Origin: CAZBMJ01 sp964493205
GTDB taxonomy: Bacteria > Myxococcota > UBA727 > JABDBI01
Reading direction: 5' to 3'
Assembly (NCBI GenBank): GCA_964493205.1
Contig: CAZBMJ010000001.1
Span: 124,001 to 188,000, forward strand
DNA length: 64,000 nucleotides
The notes under the pieces were generated by a model. That model was not told the DNA's origin and made no database searches. It was given only the letters and a program-made list of their open reading frames with translations. The position numbers and the translations under genes are program-made. Positions 1 to 8,490 of this stretch are shown piece after piece (the first letter of the stretch is position 1; each line of letters begins with the position of its first letter).

Positions 1-2
1 TT

Positions 3-2258
3 TGTAGAAGGCAAGCAGGAGCCTGTGATATAGCTGAAGAATGTGATGGAATAAATAATCAATGTCCTACGAATATTTTTGCTGCGCAGGGAAGTATTTG
101 TGGATTAGATAATTTGGGTAGTTGTAGAAATGATGGTACTTGTGATCGTGTAAATCCTTGTCCTGGAGCAACAAGTCAAATAGACGCTGATGGAGATAAT
201 TGGGTTGTTCAATGTGATTGCGATGACAATAACCCGGCTATATATCCTGGTACGTCTTGTGATAGTGATAGCTTAGAATGTACTTTTGACATATGTTCAC
301 CAGAGGCGACAGGGCAATGTTTGCATGAAGCATTGCCAGTAAATTTTGCTTGTGGAGCGGGGCCTACTGATTCTTGCGATGCTCAAGATACATGCAATAG
401 TTTAAATCAATGTGTAGATAATGTTGATCCAGCAACTTTTATTTGTCGTGTTCAAGATCATCAATGCGATTTAATTGAATTTTGCGATGGAGTTAATAAA
501 GCATGTCCACCTAATACTCTTGCTCCAGTGGGAGCTCTTTGTGGTGACGCAGTAGCAGGTATTTGTGATAGGCCTGATTCTTGCGATCAACAAGGAAACT
601 GTGTAAATAATTTTGCTAATTCAAATACAGTATGTCGCGCTAAGCTAGATGAATGTGACTTGCCAGAAAATTGTACTGGTAGTTCTGCAAGCTGTCCAGC
701 AAATCTTTTTGAGCCTGACAATACTCCTTGTGGTCCAGGTATTATTGGTGCTTGTGATTTAGCTGATTACTGTATGTCTGGGGAATGTTTCAACGATGTA
801 TTACCAAATACTACAGAATGTAGGCCTTCTATTAATAATCAGCCAATTATGGATTACCAGTGCGATCCAGCAGAGTTTTGTGATGGTATTAGCTCTCAAT
901 GTCCAGCAAATATAATTTCTCCAGATGGTCAGACCAATATCTCATGTGCTTCTTGTTCTCCTGGCCTTATCCTTTGTATAGATGGTGAAGCTAGCTGTTA
1001 CGCTACGCCTTTATGTACAAAGCAGAATCTTGATACAGATAGTAATTTTCTTTCTCTTTTAGGTACATCTGTAGCTATAAATGGTGATACTGCTATTGCT
1101 GGAGCGCCTTTTGATAGTAATAATAATGGCCTTATTACTGGTAGTGCATCTACGTTTTTTTATAACGAACTTAGTGGATTATGGCAGTTTGAAACTACTC
1201 TTCCTGTGCCTGTAAATGATTTTAGTAAGTTTGATATTATTGCAGATGTTAGCCAAGGAATTGGAATGTCAGTAGCTCTACTTAATGGGTTTAATTTAGT
1301 AGGCGCACCTGACGTTAAAGTAGAGTCGGGAGGCTTTGGTTCAAGTAAAAGTGCTGGGGCGTTATTTAGCTATGATCAAGGGCAACTAAATACTATTTTA
1401 TTTAGTCCTCATCCTGACGATAGAGCAAACTTTGGACAATCAGTTGCAATAAATGGAAATTGGGTGGCTATAGGTGATTCTGCAAGTAGTTTTTGTGGAC
1501 AAAATAAAAGTGGTGAAGTATTAATATATCAATATAACTCTACTTTTAACAGTTTAACCTATATACAAAGTTTATGCACATCTGATCATAATGCCGATGA
1601 CGGGTTTGGTTATTCAATAACTATTTCTGGTGATTGGTTATTAGCATCTGCCTATAATGATGATACTGGCAGTGCAGAAGACTCTGGTTCTGGTTATTTC
1701 TTTCAGCTAAATCCTCAAACAAACTTATGGGAAGAAAAACAAAAGGTTGGTCATACAAATCCGGATGACGATGACCAGTTTGGTTATAGTGTGGATATTG
1801 ATGGTGATGTTGCAGTGATAGGTGCTCCCTACGATGACACCAATACTGGCAATGATGCAGGTAGTATTTTTATCTATAGATTTAATGGGATTTCTTGGGT
1901 ACTAGACATTGGTCCTATAGAATCTCCTACTCCATTTGAAGATGGTATTTTTGGTAACGGTGTGGCGATTGAAGGGGATGTTGTGGTTGCTGGGCAGCCT
2001 ATGCAACCTTATGAAACCGTATTTAATGGAGAAAAAGGTAGGGCATTTATTTATATTTATACAAATGCTTGGAATATTTATCAAACTCTTGTTGGAGATG
2101 CTGATTTTGACACTTTTGGAACCGATGTTGATATTAGCGAAGATTGGATAATGGTAGGCTCTCCAGCAAGTGCAGGTGCGCCGCTTGACATAGACTTAAA
2201 AAGAATAAAATTTTATTACTTCCCTTATAACAGTGTTATAAAAAATCCTTTGCCTTAA
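3..2258 (+). CDS. Cys-rich disintegrin-like / MopE-motif / FG-GAP propeller protein (5' partial)
   Basis: The reading frame is open from the left edge, so the true start lies outside the window; the TTG at 114 is internal. The visible N-terminal part (to about base 1020) is a run of Cys-rich modules with ECDLPE-N-CTG, SASCPAN and CDG patterns, very like the disintegrin/Cys-rich region of animal ADAM proteins. Within it lies a DADGDNW...CDCDDNNPAIYPG motif, the putative metal-binding MopE type. From about 1050 to 2210 there are at least six FG-GAP repeats (FGYSVDIDGDVAVIGAPY and relatives), predicted to fold as an integrin-alpha-like beta-propeller. It is probably a large surface or secreted adhesion protein. 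The signal peptide cannot be seen. The gene converges on yggU with a 4-bp overlap. Family-level assignment is solid; function is inferred. Confidence 0.85.
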   Translation, partial: CRRQAGACDIAEECDGINNQCPTNIFAAQGSICGLDNLGSCRNDGTCDRVNPCPGATSQIDADGDNWVVQCDCDDNNPAIYPGTSCDSDSLECTFDICSPEATGQCLHEALPVNFACGAGPTDSCDAQDTCNSLNQCVDNVDPATFICRVQDHQCDLIEFCDGVNKACPPNTLAPVGALCGDAVAGICDRPDSCDQQGNCVNNFANSNTVCRAKLDECDLPENCTGSSASCPANLFEPDNTPCGPGIIGACDLADYCMSGECFNDVLPNTTECRPSINNQPIMDYQCDPAEFCDGISSQCPANIISPDGQTNISCASCSPGLILCIDGEASCYATPLCTKQNLDTDSNFLSLLGTSVAINGDTAIAGAPFDSNNNGLITGSASTFFYNELSGLWQFETTLPVPVNDFSKFDIIADVSQGIGMSVALLNGFNLVGAPDVKVESGGFGSSKSAGALFSYDQGQLNTILFSPHPDDRANFGQSVAINGNWVAIGDSASSFCGQNKSGEVLIYQYNSTFNSLTYIQSLCTSDHNADDGFGYSITISGDWLLASAYNDDTGSAEDSGSGYFFQLNPQTNLWEEKQKVGHTNPDDDDQFGYSVDIDGDVAVIGAPYDDTNTGNDAGSIFIYRFNGISWVLDIGPIESPTPFEDGIFGNGVAIEGDVVVAGQPMQPYETVFNGEKGRAFIYIYTNAWNIYQTLVGDADFDTFGTDVDISEDWIMVGSPASAGAPLDIDLKRIKFYYFPYNSVIKNPLP

Positions 2259-2551
2259 ATATAATTCAAACCTAGCAATAAAAGCCTCTTGTAACGAGAG
2301 GCTTTGCCATTTAAAATAATAATATTCTTTTTTGGAATGCCAAAAAGTTCGCTTAATAGCTCAATTACTCTTTCGTTCGCAGCATTTTCCAATGCTTGAG
2401 ATTTTACACTTAAAAGCAGCCCATCAGAGCATAAAGACAACTTTTCCTCTTTAGAATTAGGCTTAACTTTTAAGTGAATTATTGTACCTTTTGGATCTTT
2501 TTGTAAAAAGTCTTCTAATATATTTTTAGGAACTTCATTTTTAACCAACAT
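2255..2551 (-). CDS. yggU: DUF167 / YggU family protein
   Basis: A small protein of the DUF167 (YggU) family, whose biochemical role is not established. The family pattern is present: a beta-strand start (IIHLKVKPNSK), a central VKSQALENAANERVIELL helix and a C-terminal GKASRYKRLLLLGL strand (usual form: G..SR.K). About 98 residues, normal for the family. The ATG at 2551 is preferred to an upstream TTG at 2560. It overlaps the end of rlmI by 11 bp, so the two are probably translated from one message. Its 3' end overlaps the stop of the convergent adhesin gene by 4 bp, leaving no room for a separate terminator. Confidence 0.85.
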   Translation of the reverse strand: MLVKNEVPKNILEDFLQKDPKGTIIHLKVKPNSKEEKLSLCSDGLLLSVKSQALENAANERVIELLSELFGIPKKNIIILNGKASRYKRLLLLGLNYI

Positions 2552-3677
2552 ACAAAACAAGGCCTTTTAAATATGAAGATTGTGGGCAAAAAATAGAAGT
2601 AGGGTGGTCAGTGCTTTGGTAAAGTTCATGAATAATTTTCACATCTTTTTGCGCATCTTTAGCTGCGGCAAAAATTATTTTTTTAAATAAATCAGTACTA
2701 ATGTGTTGTGAACACGAGAAAGTAAATAAAATACCACCCGATTCTAGTGCTTTAAGAGCACATAAATTTATATCTTTATAGCCTCTTGCGGCTTTATCTA
2801 TGGAAGACACGCTTTTGGCAAAAGCAGGGGGGTCTAATATGATTACATCAAATTGCTTTGGTGCTAACTCTCGCAAATAGTTAAAACAGTCTTTTGCAAT
2901 AGCTTCGTGAACCCCTGTATAAGGCTTATTCAAATTTATATTTTTATTGCAGTGGGCAATGGCATCTTGCGAAATATCTACCGACATCACACTTTTTGCT
3001 GAGTTTTTAAGGGCGTAAACGCTAAATCCACCTGAATAACAAAAAGCATCTAAGACATTTTTATTTTCTACATATTTTTGCAAAAGTAGGCGATTGTCAC
3101 GTTGATCTAAAAAATGTCCAGTTTTTTGGCCATCACCCATGTGTGCTACAAATTTTAAATTATTTTCTATAAACTCTTTTTCTAAATTAGTCTGTTCATG
3201 CTCTACTAAAAAGTTTTTAATATTTAAATTTTGTGCCAAAAAGCTTTTTAACAAATCTAGAATATTCTTTAAGCCTTCATTGCTAAGCCTTACATACGCG
3301 CTGTCATCAAAAATATCGCAAACTAGTCCAGATAAACCATCGCCTTCGCCATGCAAAAACCTAAAAGCATTGGTTGCTTTGCTGGGTAAGCCAACAGTTT
3401 GTCTAAGATTTAAGGCTTTATTAAATTTGTCTAACCAAAAATCATCGTTAATTATTTGGTAAGGATCAAAACAAAAAATCCTGGCCATAAGGCTTGTCTC
3501 ACCACAATAATGCGCTAGCGCCAAAGGAGTATTATCACTTGCTAAAACGGTAACTTGATCACCAATGCATAAGTTAGGTGAGCCTTGTTTTACTGCCCCA
3601 GAAAAAATCCAAGGATGATAGTTAAGTATAGCTCGTTCTTTTTGAGCTTTAAGCTTAATAAATTTTTGTGCATTCAT
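2541..3677 (-). CDS. rlmI: RlmI-like 23S rRNA (cytosine-5) methyltransferase
   Basis: Class I SAM-dependent RNA methyltransferase of the RlmI/YccW family; the E. coli member makes m5C1962 in 23S rRNA. The N-terminal 75 residues form a PUA-like RNA-binding domain (HPWIFSGAV, GDQVTVLASDN). The catalytic domain shows the SAM motif VLDAFCYSGGFSVYAL, the acidic residue in SVDIS and the DVIILDPPAFAKS motif, followed by FTFSCSQH with the expected Cys. Length of 378 residues is close to E. coli RlmI (396). It forms an operon with yggU downstream and is divergent from the symporter-kinase gene. A related RlmK/RlmI-type target cannot be excluded. Confidence 0.85.
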   Translation of the reverse strand: MNAQKFIKLKAQKERAILNYHPWIFSGAVKQGSPNLCIGDQVTVLASDNTPLALAHYCGETSLMARIFCFDPYQIINDDFWLDKFNKALNLRQTVGLPSKATNAFRFLHGEGDGLSGLVCDIFDDSAYVRLSNEGLKNILDLLKSFLAQNLNIKNFLVEHEQTNLEKEFIENNLKFVAHMGDGQKTGHFLDQRDNRLLLQKYVENKNVLDAFCYSGGFSVYALKNSAKSVMSVDISQDAIAHCNKNINLNKPYTGVHEAIAKDCFNYLRELAPKQFDVIILDPPAFAKSVSSIDKAARGYKDINLCALKALESGGILFTFSCSQHISTDLFKKIIFAAAKDAQKDVKIIHELYQSTDHPTSIFCPQSSYLKGLVLYVG

Positions 3678-3950
3678 AATTAATTTTCTACCAATTTTAT
3701 AATTAAATTAAAAGTATGGTTTTGATAAAAACTGTTAAATATTGGCTTAACACATTGAATTTAGGTTAAATAGTAGAAAAGTTATTAAAATCAAATAAAT
3801 AATAAACTTCATTTGACCAGTATTGATTACTTGTTATTTTATTGCCATTAATAATTATCTAAAACTATTTATAAATTTATAATATTCTTATTTAATAAGT
3901 TATTTTTTTACTCAATAAATAAAACTTTTTTAGGAGAATTGGATAAGAAA

Positions 3951-6626
3951 ATGATTACTGAACTTATTGTTATAGTTTGTCTATTATTGTTACTCATACT
4001 AGGATTAGTAATGGGTAGAAAAAATTACAAAGAAACCCAAACTTTTGCTGATTTTTTTATAGGGAAAAAGAATTTTTCTACTCTTATTATTCTCTCTGCT
4101 CTTTTTGTGGGTATGGTGAATGGGTCAAGTTTTATCAACATAACGGCCGCAGTTTTTTCTAAGGGGTATGTTTATCTCATTCCTTTTCTAGGAATATTTC
4201 TTGGGCATTTATGGACAGGCTTGTGGGTTGCCAAAAAGATGGGGCCTTATTTAGAATGCTTATCCCCGGGTGATATTTTACAAAAGATGTATGGTAATAA
4301 AGAGATAAAAATTATCATGGGTTTTACAGGCTTATTTGAAAGCATTTTCCTTATCAGCGTGCAAATTATGGTTTTAAGTTTTATTTGCCATTATTTTTTT
4401 GCTCTTCCTCATATTTTTTCAGCTTGCGGAACATTACTATTCACGCTTATTTATTCCTTAAGAGGGGGAATCAAAGCTCTTATTATGAGCAATATTTTAC
4501 AATTTGCTCTTTTAATTATTGTTTTACCTGTTATTTGCTGTACTATTTTGGCTTCTTTGGGTAGCTTTGATAGCGTACTTCTTGTTTTTAATAATCATGC
4601 GTATAAAAGTCAGCAGATTTTTGATCCTTATCAAAGCATAGCTGCTTTTCTTTATCATGCCTTGCCCGCAATTTTTCCTTTGGCTTTGCAAAGAATGCTC
4701 ATGGCTAAAAATGTTCATCAAATCAAAAAAACTTTTATAGCAATTGCTTTTATAAATTTTATTTTTTTGGCTTGTATCTTGATTATCGGGTTATATGCTT
4801 ATGTAAGAATACCCGAAGCAGAACCAAGAACAGCTTTGTTAGGCGTTATTAATGCGATGATGCCAATGGTTAAAGGATTGGTTATTTTTGCTCTTTTAGC
4901 TATGTTAGTATCTACTATTAATGCTTATTTAAGCATTGCTTCTGTAGCCATTACCCAAGATCTTTTTTTACCTTTATTTAAAAAAACTCTAAAGAACACA
5001 GAAAAATTAAAAATAGCTAAGCTTTTGTTAGTAGGAATAGGTATTTTTGCTACTATTTTAAGTATTACTTGGAATAGCATTCCTCTTACTGTTTATTTTG
5101 TAATCTATATTAATAGTTCAATAATGTTAGCTATTTATATGTTAGGGTTCCTAGGTTTTAGCCCTTCGAAAAAAGGTCTCCTATATAGTATTGGTGCTGC
5201 CATAACTTTTTTATGTATAGCTTTTTTTATTATAGATATGGAAAAAGTGTATGCAGGTTTTCTTGCTATTGCTATCACAAGCATGGGTATCATAGCTTCT
5301 CATTATTTTAATAAAACACGTTCTAATAAAAGATATCGAATTCCTTTATTTAATAAAAAATTTAAATTGTTTGATATGTCGATCAAAAGAATAGAATATT
5401 GCACTATTTTTGCTTCTATTGCTATCATCAATGCAGCCTATCCTTTCTTTTTAATGATTCCTTCTTTTAGCTTAGTACAAATGCCTTTTTTCTTGATTTA
5501 TTCGGTAACTTCTATTCTTGGTCTATTAATTTGGTTTAAAGAAATTTGGCCCAGCATGTTATTAAAGTATTTTCCTTTTGTCTGGCATATGCTTTTAATG
5601 CTTTCTTTGCCTGGTTTAGCTTTTTTGATGTATTTTCAGAGTAATTTTAATATTATTTGGCTCATAGACGTAGTTATTACTATTGTTTTATTGAGCATTA
5701 TTACTAAACCAAATATGACCATTGTAACAAGTGTCAGTGGAGCTATTTTTGGAGTTGTTCTTACCCTATTTATAGGAAGAAATTTTAGCGAATATGTGGT
5801 AAATATAGGTCAAATTTCCTTAATAATGCATCTTATTAGTACTATTGTGTGTTTACTCTTCTTTAAAAAATTAGAAAAAGAGCTTTATCAGTCTGTAAGT
5901 AGTAAAATTACTCATGAAGCTGCTCGTTCATTATCAGGGATAGGGTTAGCGGCTTTTTTGTTAAAAGAAAGAATGGGAACACTCATATATGGGTATAAAC
6001 TTGCACGTGGTGATACCTTGCTTTCTAAACAGCTAGTTCCTGACCTCATATCTGATGAAGAATTAGAAGAATTGCAACAGCTGCCCTTTAACCTTAATGC
6101 TATGAGTGAAAAGACTGGAAATACATTAAATTCTTTACTTCATAAAATAGATAAAGAATTATTAGGTTCAGAAAAGCGGTTTGAAACAGCAGATATTATT
6201 TCTCTCACTAAAGAAGCAGTTCTTTATCCTTCTTTTAGTTTCGAGCAAAGAAAGAAAATAATTATCAATACTTATCATACTTTTTTTCTAACGGTTGTAA
6301 CCTCAGAAATACTTCATGTACTTGTTAACCTTATTGAAAATGCTTTGAATGCCATTAGCGATAAAGAAGATGGCGTAATAGAAATATGGGCTAGTGAAGG
6401 ATCCTTGTTTATTAAAGATAACGGCAAGGGTATTGATGACCAAATTATGTATCAAATATTTGATGAAGGTTTTAGCACTAAAGGTACTTCTGGCCAGGGC
6501 TTAGCTTTTTGTAAAAAAGTTATGGAAGAACATGCTGGCAGAATACGGTGCACTTCAAAAAAAGGTAGTTATACAAAATTTGAACTCAAATTTGAGGATA
6601 GTAAAGAAACATCGTTTTATGATTGA
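3951..6626 (+). CDS. Sodium/solute symporter fused to histidine kinase
   Basis: An integral membrane sensor. About 14-15 hydrophobic helices fill residues 1-620; the first two-thirds follow the sodium/solute symporter (SSS) fold (NGSSFINITAAVFSKG region, then the ALQRMLMAKN loop). It is followed by a cytoplasmic kinase part: a putative phospho-acceptor His655 in ITHEAARSLSG, an N-box VNLIENALNAIS, a G1 box DNGKGID and a G2 box GTSGQGLAFC. This is the CbrA-like architecture, where the transporter part senses or moves a solute. There is no response regulator next door, so its partner is elsewhere. The ATG at 3951 is chosen; a TTG at 3939 sits only 2 nt after AGGAG, too close. A perfect 12-bp inverted repeat lies just downstream. 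The substrate is unknown. Confidence 0.85.
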   Translation: MITELIVIVCLLLLLILGLVMGRKNYKETQTFADFFIGKKNFSTLIILSALFVGMVNGSSFINITAAVFSKGYVYLIPFLGIFLGHLWTGLWVAKKMGPYLECLSPGDILQKMYGNKEIKIIMGFTGLFESIFLISVQIMVLSFICHYFFALPHIFSACGTLLFTLIYSLRGGIKALIMSNILQFALLIIVLPVICCTILASLGSFDSVLLVFNNHAYKSQQIFDPYQSIAAFLYHALPAIFPLALQRMLMAKNVHQIKKTFIAIAFINFIFLACILIIGLYAYVRIPEAEPRTALLGVINAMMPMVKGLVIFALLAMLVSTINAYLSIASVAITQDLFLPLFKKTLKNTEKLKIAKLLLVGIGIFATILSITWNSIPLTVYFVIYINSSIMLAIYMLGFLGFSPSKKGLLYSIGAAITFLCIAFFIIDMEKVYAGFLAIAITSMGIIASHYFNKTRSNKRYRIPLFNKKFKLFDMSIKRIEYCTIFASIAIINAAYPFFLMIPSFSLVQMPFFLIYSVTSILGLLIWFKEIWPSMLLKYFPFVWHMLLMLSLPGLAFLMYFQSNFNIIWLIDVVITIVLLSIITKPNMTIVTSVSGAIFGVVLTLFIGRNFSEYVVNIGQISLIMHLISTIVCLLFFKKLEKELYQSVSSKITHEAARSLSGIGLAAFLLKERMGTLIYGYKLARGDTLLSKQLVPDLISDEELEELQQLPFNLNAMSEKTGNTLNSLLHKIDKELLGSEKRFETADIISLTKEAVLYPSFSFEQRKKIIINTYHTFFLTVVTSEILHVLVNLIENALNAISDKEDGVIEIWASEGSLFIKDNGKGIDDQIMYQIFDEGFSTKGTSGQGLAFCKKVMEEHAGRIRCTSKKGSYTKFELKFEDSKETSFYD

Positions 6627-6641
6627 GATGGCTTTTAATTT

Positions 6642-6683
6642 AATATAGTATAAGGAAATTGTTTCATTTTATTATACTATATT
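6642..6683 (+). terminator. 12-bp perfect inverted repeat, likely terminator
   Basis: Arms AATATAGTATAA (6642-6653) and TTATACTATATT (6672-6683) are exact complements. The loop contains a small inner GAAA/TTTC stem, and T-rich sequence follows. It lies 16 bp after the symporter-kinase stop and probably ends that transcript. The stem is AT-only, so its strength is uncertain. Confidence 0.5.
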
Positions 6684-6784
6684 TTAATTATTATTTTTTT
6701 GATTTTTAAAAATAACTTTTTACCTTATTGTAAAATTTTTTTAATTATTTATAATAAAGGTAAAAACTTAACAAAGGTAACTAT

Positions 6785-6952
6785 ATGAATAAAGTAACTA
6801 TTAAATTAGTATTTCTAAGCAGTGTATTTATTATATGTTTAACTTCACTGTTTACTTTTATTGCTTGTAATTCTAACACATCAAGTAATGATGCAAACTT
6901 TGATCTACAGCCAGGAATAATAACTAAACCTGATGGAGGATATGGGCCGTAA
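6785..6952 (+). CDS. Small lipoprotein (55 aa)
   Basis: An intact 55-codon frame with ATG, an AAAGGT ribosome site about 6 nt upstream and a TAA stop. The product begins MNKVTIKL, has a hydrophobic stretch, then SLFTFIAC with Cys28 in a lipobox-like position (FIAC; Phe at -3 is not the commonest residue), followed by a short Ser/Asn-rich tail ending GGYGP. The mature part would be only 28 residues. A TATAAT box lies at 6750-6755 with ATTGTA 17 nt before it. Such tiny lipoproteins include entericidin-like and lysis-type proteins, but I do not recognise a specific family. It fills most of the 430-bp gap between the symporter-kinase gene and miaB. Confidence 0.6.
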   Translation: MNKVTIKLVFLSSVFIICLTSLFTFIACNSNTSSNDANFDLQPGIITKPDGGYGP

Positions 6953-7055
6953 TCAACTGAAAAAAAGTATAAAAGAAAAAAGCAGATGCCAACAGGCTAT
7001 GCTTCAAACTTTTAGATTTTTGCTAGTCAATCGCCTAAATATTAATCAAAATTTC

Positions 7056-8489
7056 TTAGGCCAATAACTCACCACTTAGAGATAATTGGCGAGCTTGAGT
7101 GATTTTTACTGTTACAATTTTGCCAATAAGTTCTTTGGGGCCGTTAAAGTGAATAATATGATCGCCTTCGCTTCTGGCAGTAAGAGTTATCAGATTTTTT
7201 TTATTTCTTAAGCTAACTAGGCCATCTGGGGCCTTATCTATTTTAGCTAAGCTATCACATAATACTTTAAATTCTTTGCCAATCATATTTTCGTTCATAC
7301 GCAAAGAAATTTCATTTTGGACTTCTAACATTTGATTATTTCTTAACTTTTTAACATCCCATGGTATGTTGTCTGGTAAATTTTTATTAGCTATTGTGTT
7401 TGGTCTTGGTGAATACTTGAAAACAAACACATTTTTGTATTGAACTTTTCTGAGTAAATCTAAAGATTGATTAAAGTCATCTTCGCTTTCATTAGGAAAG
7501 CCTACGATCATATCACCAATAATATTAATATTAGGCATTCTGCTTTTAGCGCGCTCAATAAAAGATAAATAGGTTTCTATGTCATAGCCTCTATTCATTT
7601 CTTTTAGAACTTTATTGCTTCCTGATTGAGCTGGTACATGCAAATATTTACAAATTCTTTCGCAATCTCTCATTACATCTAGGGCTTCATCACTAAAATC
7701 TTTGGGATAACTGGTCAAAAACCTTAAGCGAGGCAAGTGTTTAACTTCTTCATGAACTCTAAATAATAAGTCGGCAAACGAATATCTTTTATTGTTTTCT
7801 TCAAAAAAATAATGATTAATGGTTTGCCCAAGCAATGTTACTTCCATGGCCCCATTATCAACTAATTTTTTAACTTCATCTATTATACTTTGCAAAGGCC
7901 TATGCATTTCTGGACCGCGAGTTCTAGGAACCACACAAAAAGAACAAAATTTATTACAACCTCTGGTTATTCTCACATATGCTTGAAAGTTATTTTTTTC
8001 TGTATTGAGCGGTCTAAGCCTATCTAATGCTTCAAGGCTATCCAAAGGTGACATTAAAGCTGTTTCACTTTTACCCTTGCGATTCACAAAATAAGAAAGA
8101 CTTTTTTGAGGTTGTATAAGCGTATCGCTATAAAAAGCTTTTTCAACTAATTCTTTGGTTTCGTGAATCTTGCTTGGGCCAATCATTACGTCTATAACAG
8201 ATTTATTCTTTAGCAAATCATCATGTGCTCGCTCAGCCATGCAACCAAGTACGCCAACAACAATTTTTTCACCCTTAGATTTGCGATCTTTTAGTATGCC
8301 AAGTCTACTTAAAACCTTATGTTCGCTTAAGTTTCTTACTGAGCAAGTATTAAGTAAAACTACATTGGCTTCTTTAGGATCACTTACCAAATTGTGACCA
8401 GCTTGTAATAGCTGGCCTTCGATTAGTTCAGAATCAAGAATATTCATTTGGCAGCCAAAGGTTTCTAAGAAAACCTTCATTGGAGTCAT
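7056..8489 (-). CDS. miaB: tRNA-2-methylthio-N6-dimethylallyladenosine synthase MiaB
   Basis: Radical-SAM methylthiotransferase that adds the 2-methylthio group to i6A37 of tRNAs. The N-terminal UPF0004 domain carries the three cysteines of the auxiliary cluster (TFGCQMN, LLNTCSVR, GVLGCMAE). The radical-SAM cluster motif is RGCNKFCSFC. The C-terminal TRAM domain starts near MNENMIGKEFKVL. The length of 477 residues is typical. It starts one base after the tig stop codon with an AAAGG site lying in the end of tig, so the pair is clearly cotranscribed. RimO is excluded as first choice because the N-terminal TFGCQMN and the context of tRNA-active residues fit MiaB better. Confidence 0.93.
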   Translation of the reverse strand: MTPMKVFLETFGCQMNILDSELIEGQLLQAGHNLVSDPKEANVVLLNTCSVRNLSEHKVLSRLGILKDRKSKGEKIVVGVLGCMAERAHDDLLKNKSVIDVMIGPSKIHETKELVEKAFYSDTLIQPQKSLSYFVNRKGKSETALMSPLDSLEALDRLRPLNTEKNNFQAYVRITRGCNKFCSFCVVPRTRGPEMHRPLQSIIDEVKKLVDNGAMEVTLLGQTINHYFFEENNKRYSFADLLFRVHEEVKHLPRLRFLTSYPKDFSDEALDVMRDCERICKYLHVPAQSGSNKVLKEMNRGYDIETYLSFIERAKSRMPNINIIGDMIVGFPNESEDDFNQSLDLLRKVQYKNVFVFKYSPRPNTIANKNLPDNIPWDVKKLRNNQMLEVQNEISLRMNENMIGKEFKVLCDSLAKIDKAPDGLVSLRNKKNLITLTARSEGDHIIHFNGPKELIGKIVTVKITQARQLSLSGELLA

Positions 8490-8490
8490 T

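Noticed and set aside
114..116. TTG at 114 as the start of the adhesin-like gene
   Set aside because: The same frame is open to the left edge and codes for further Cys-rich modules (CDIAEECDG), so the gene starts outside.
3678..3950. A gene or RNA in the 270-bp gap before the symporter-kinase
   Set aside because: Very AT-rich with stops in all frames; only weak promoter-like boxes (TATAAT at 3878-3883).
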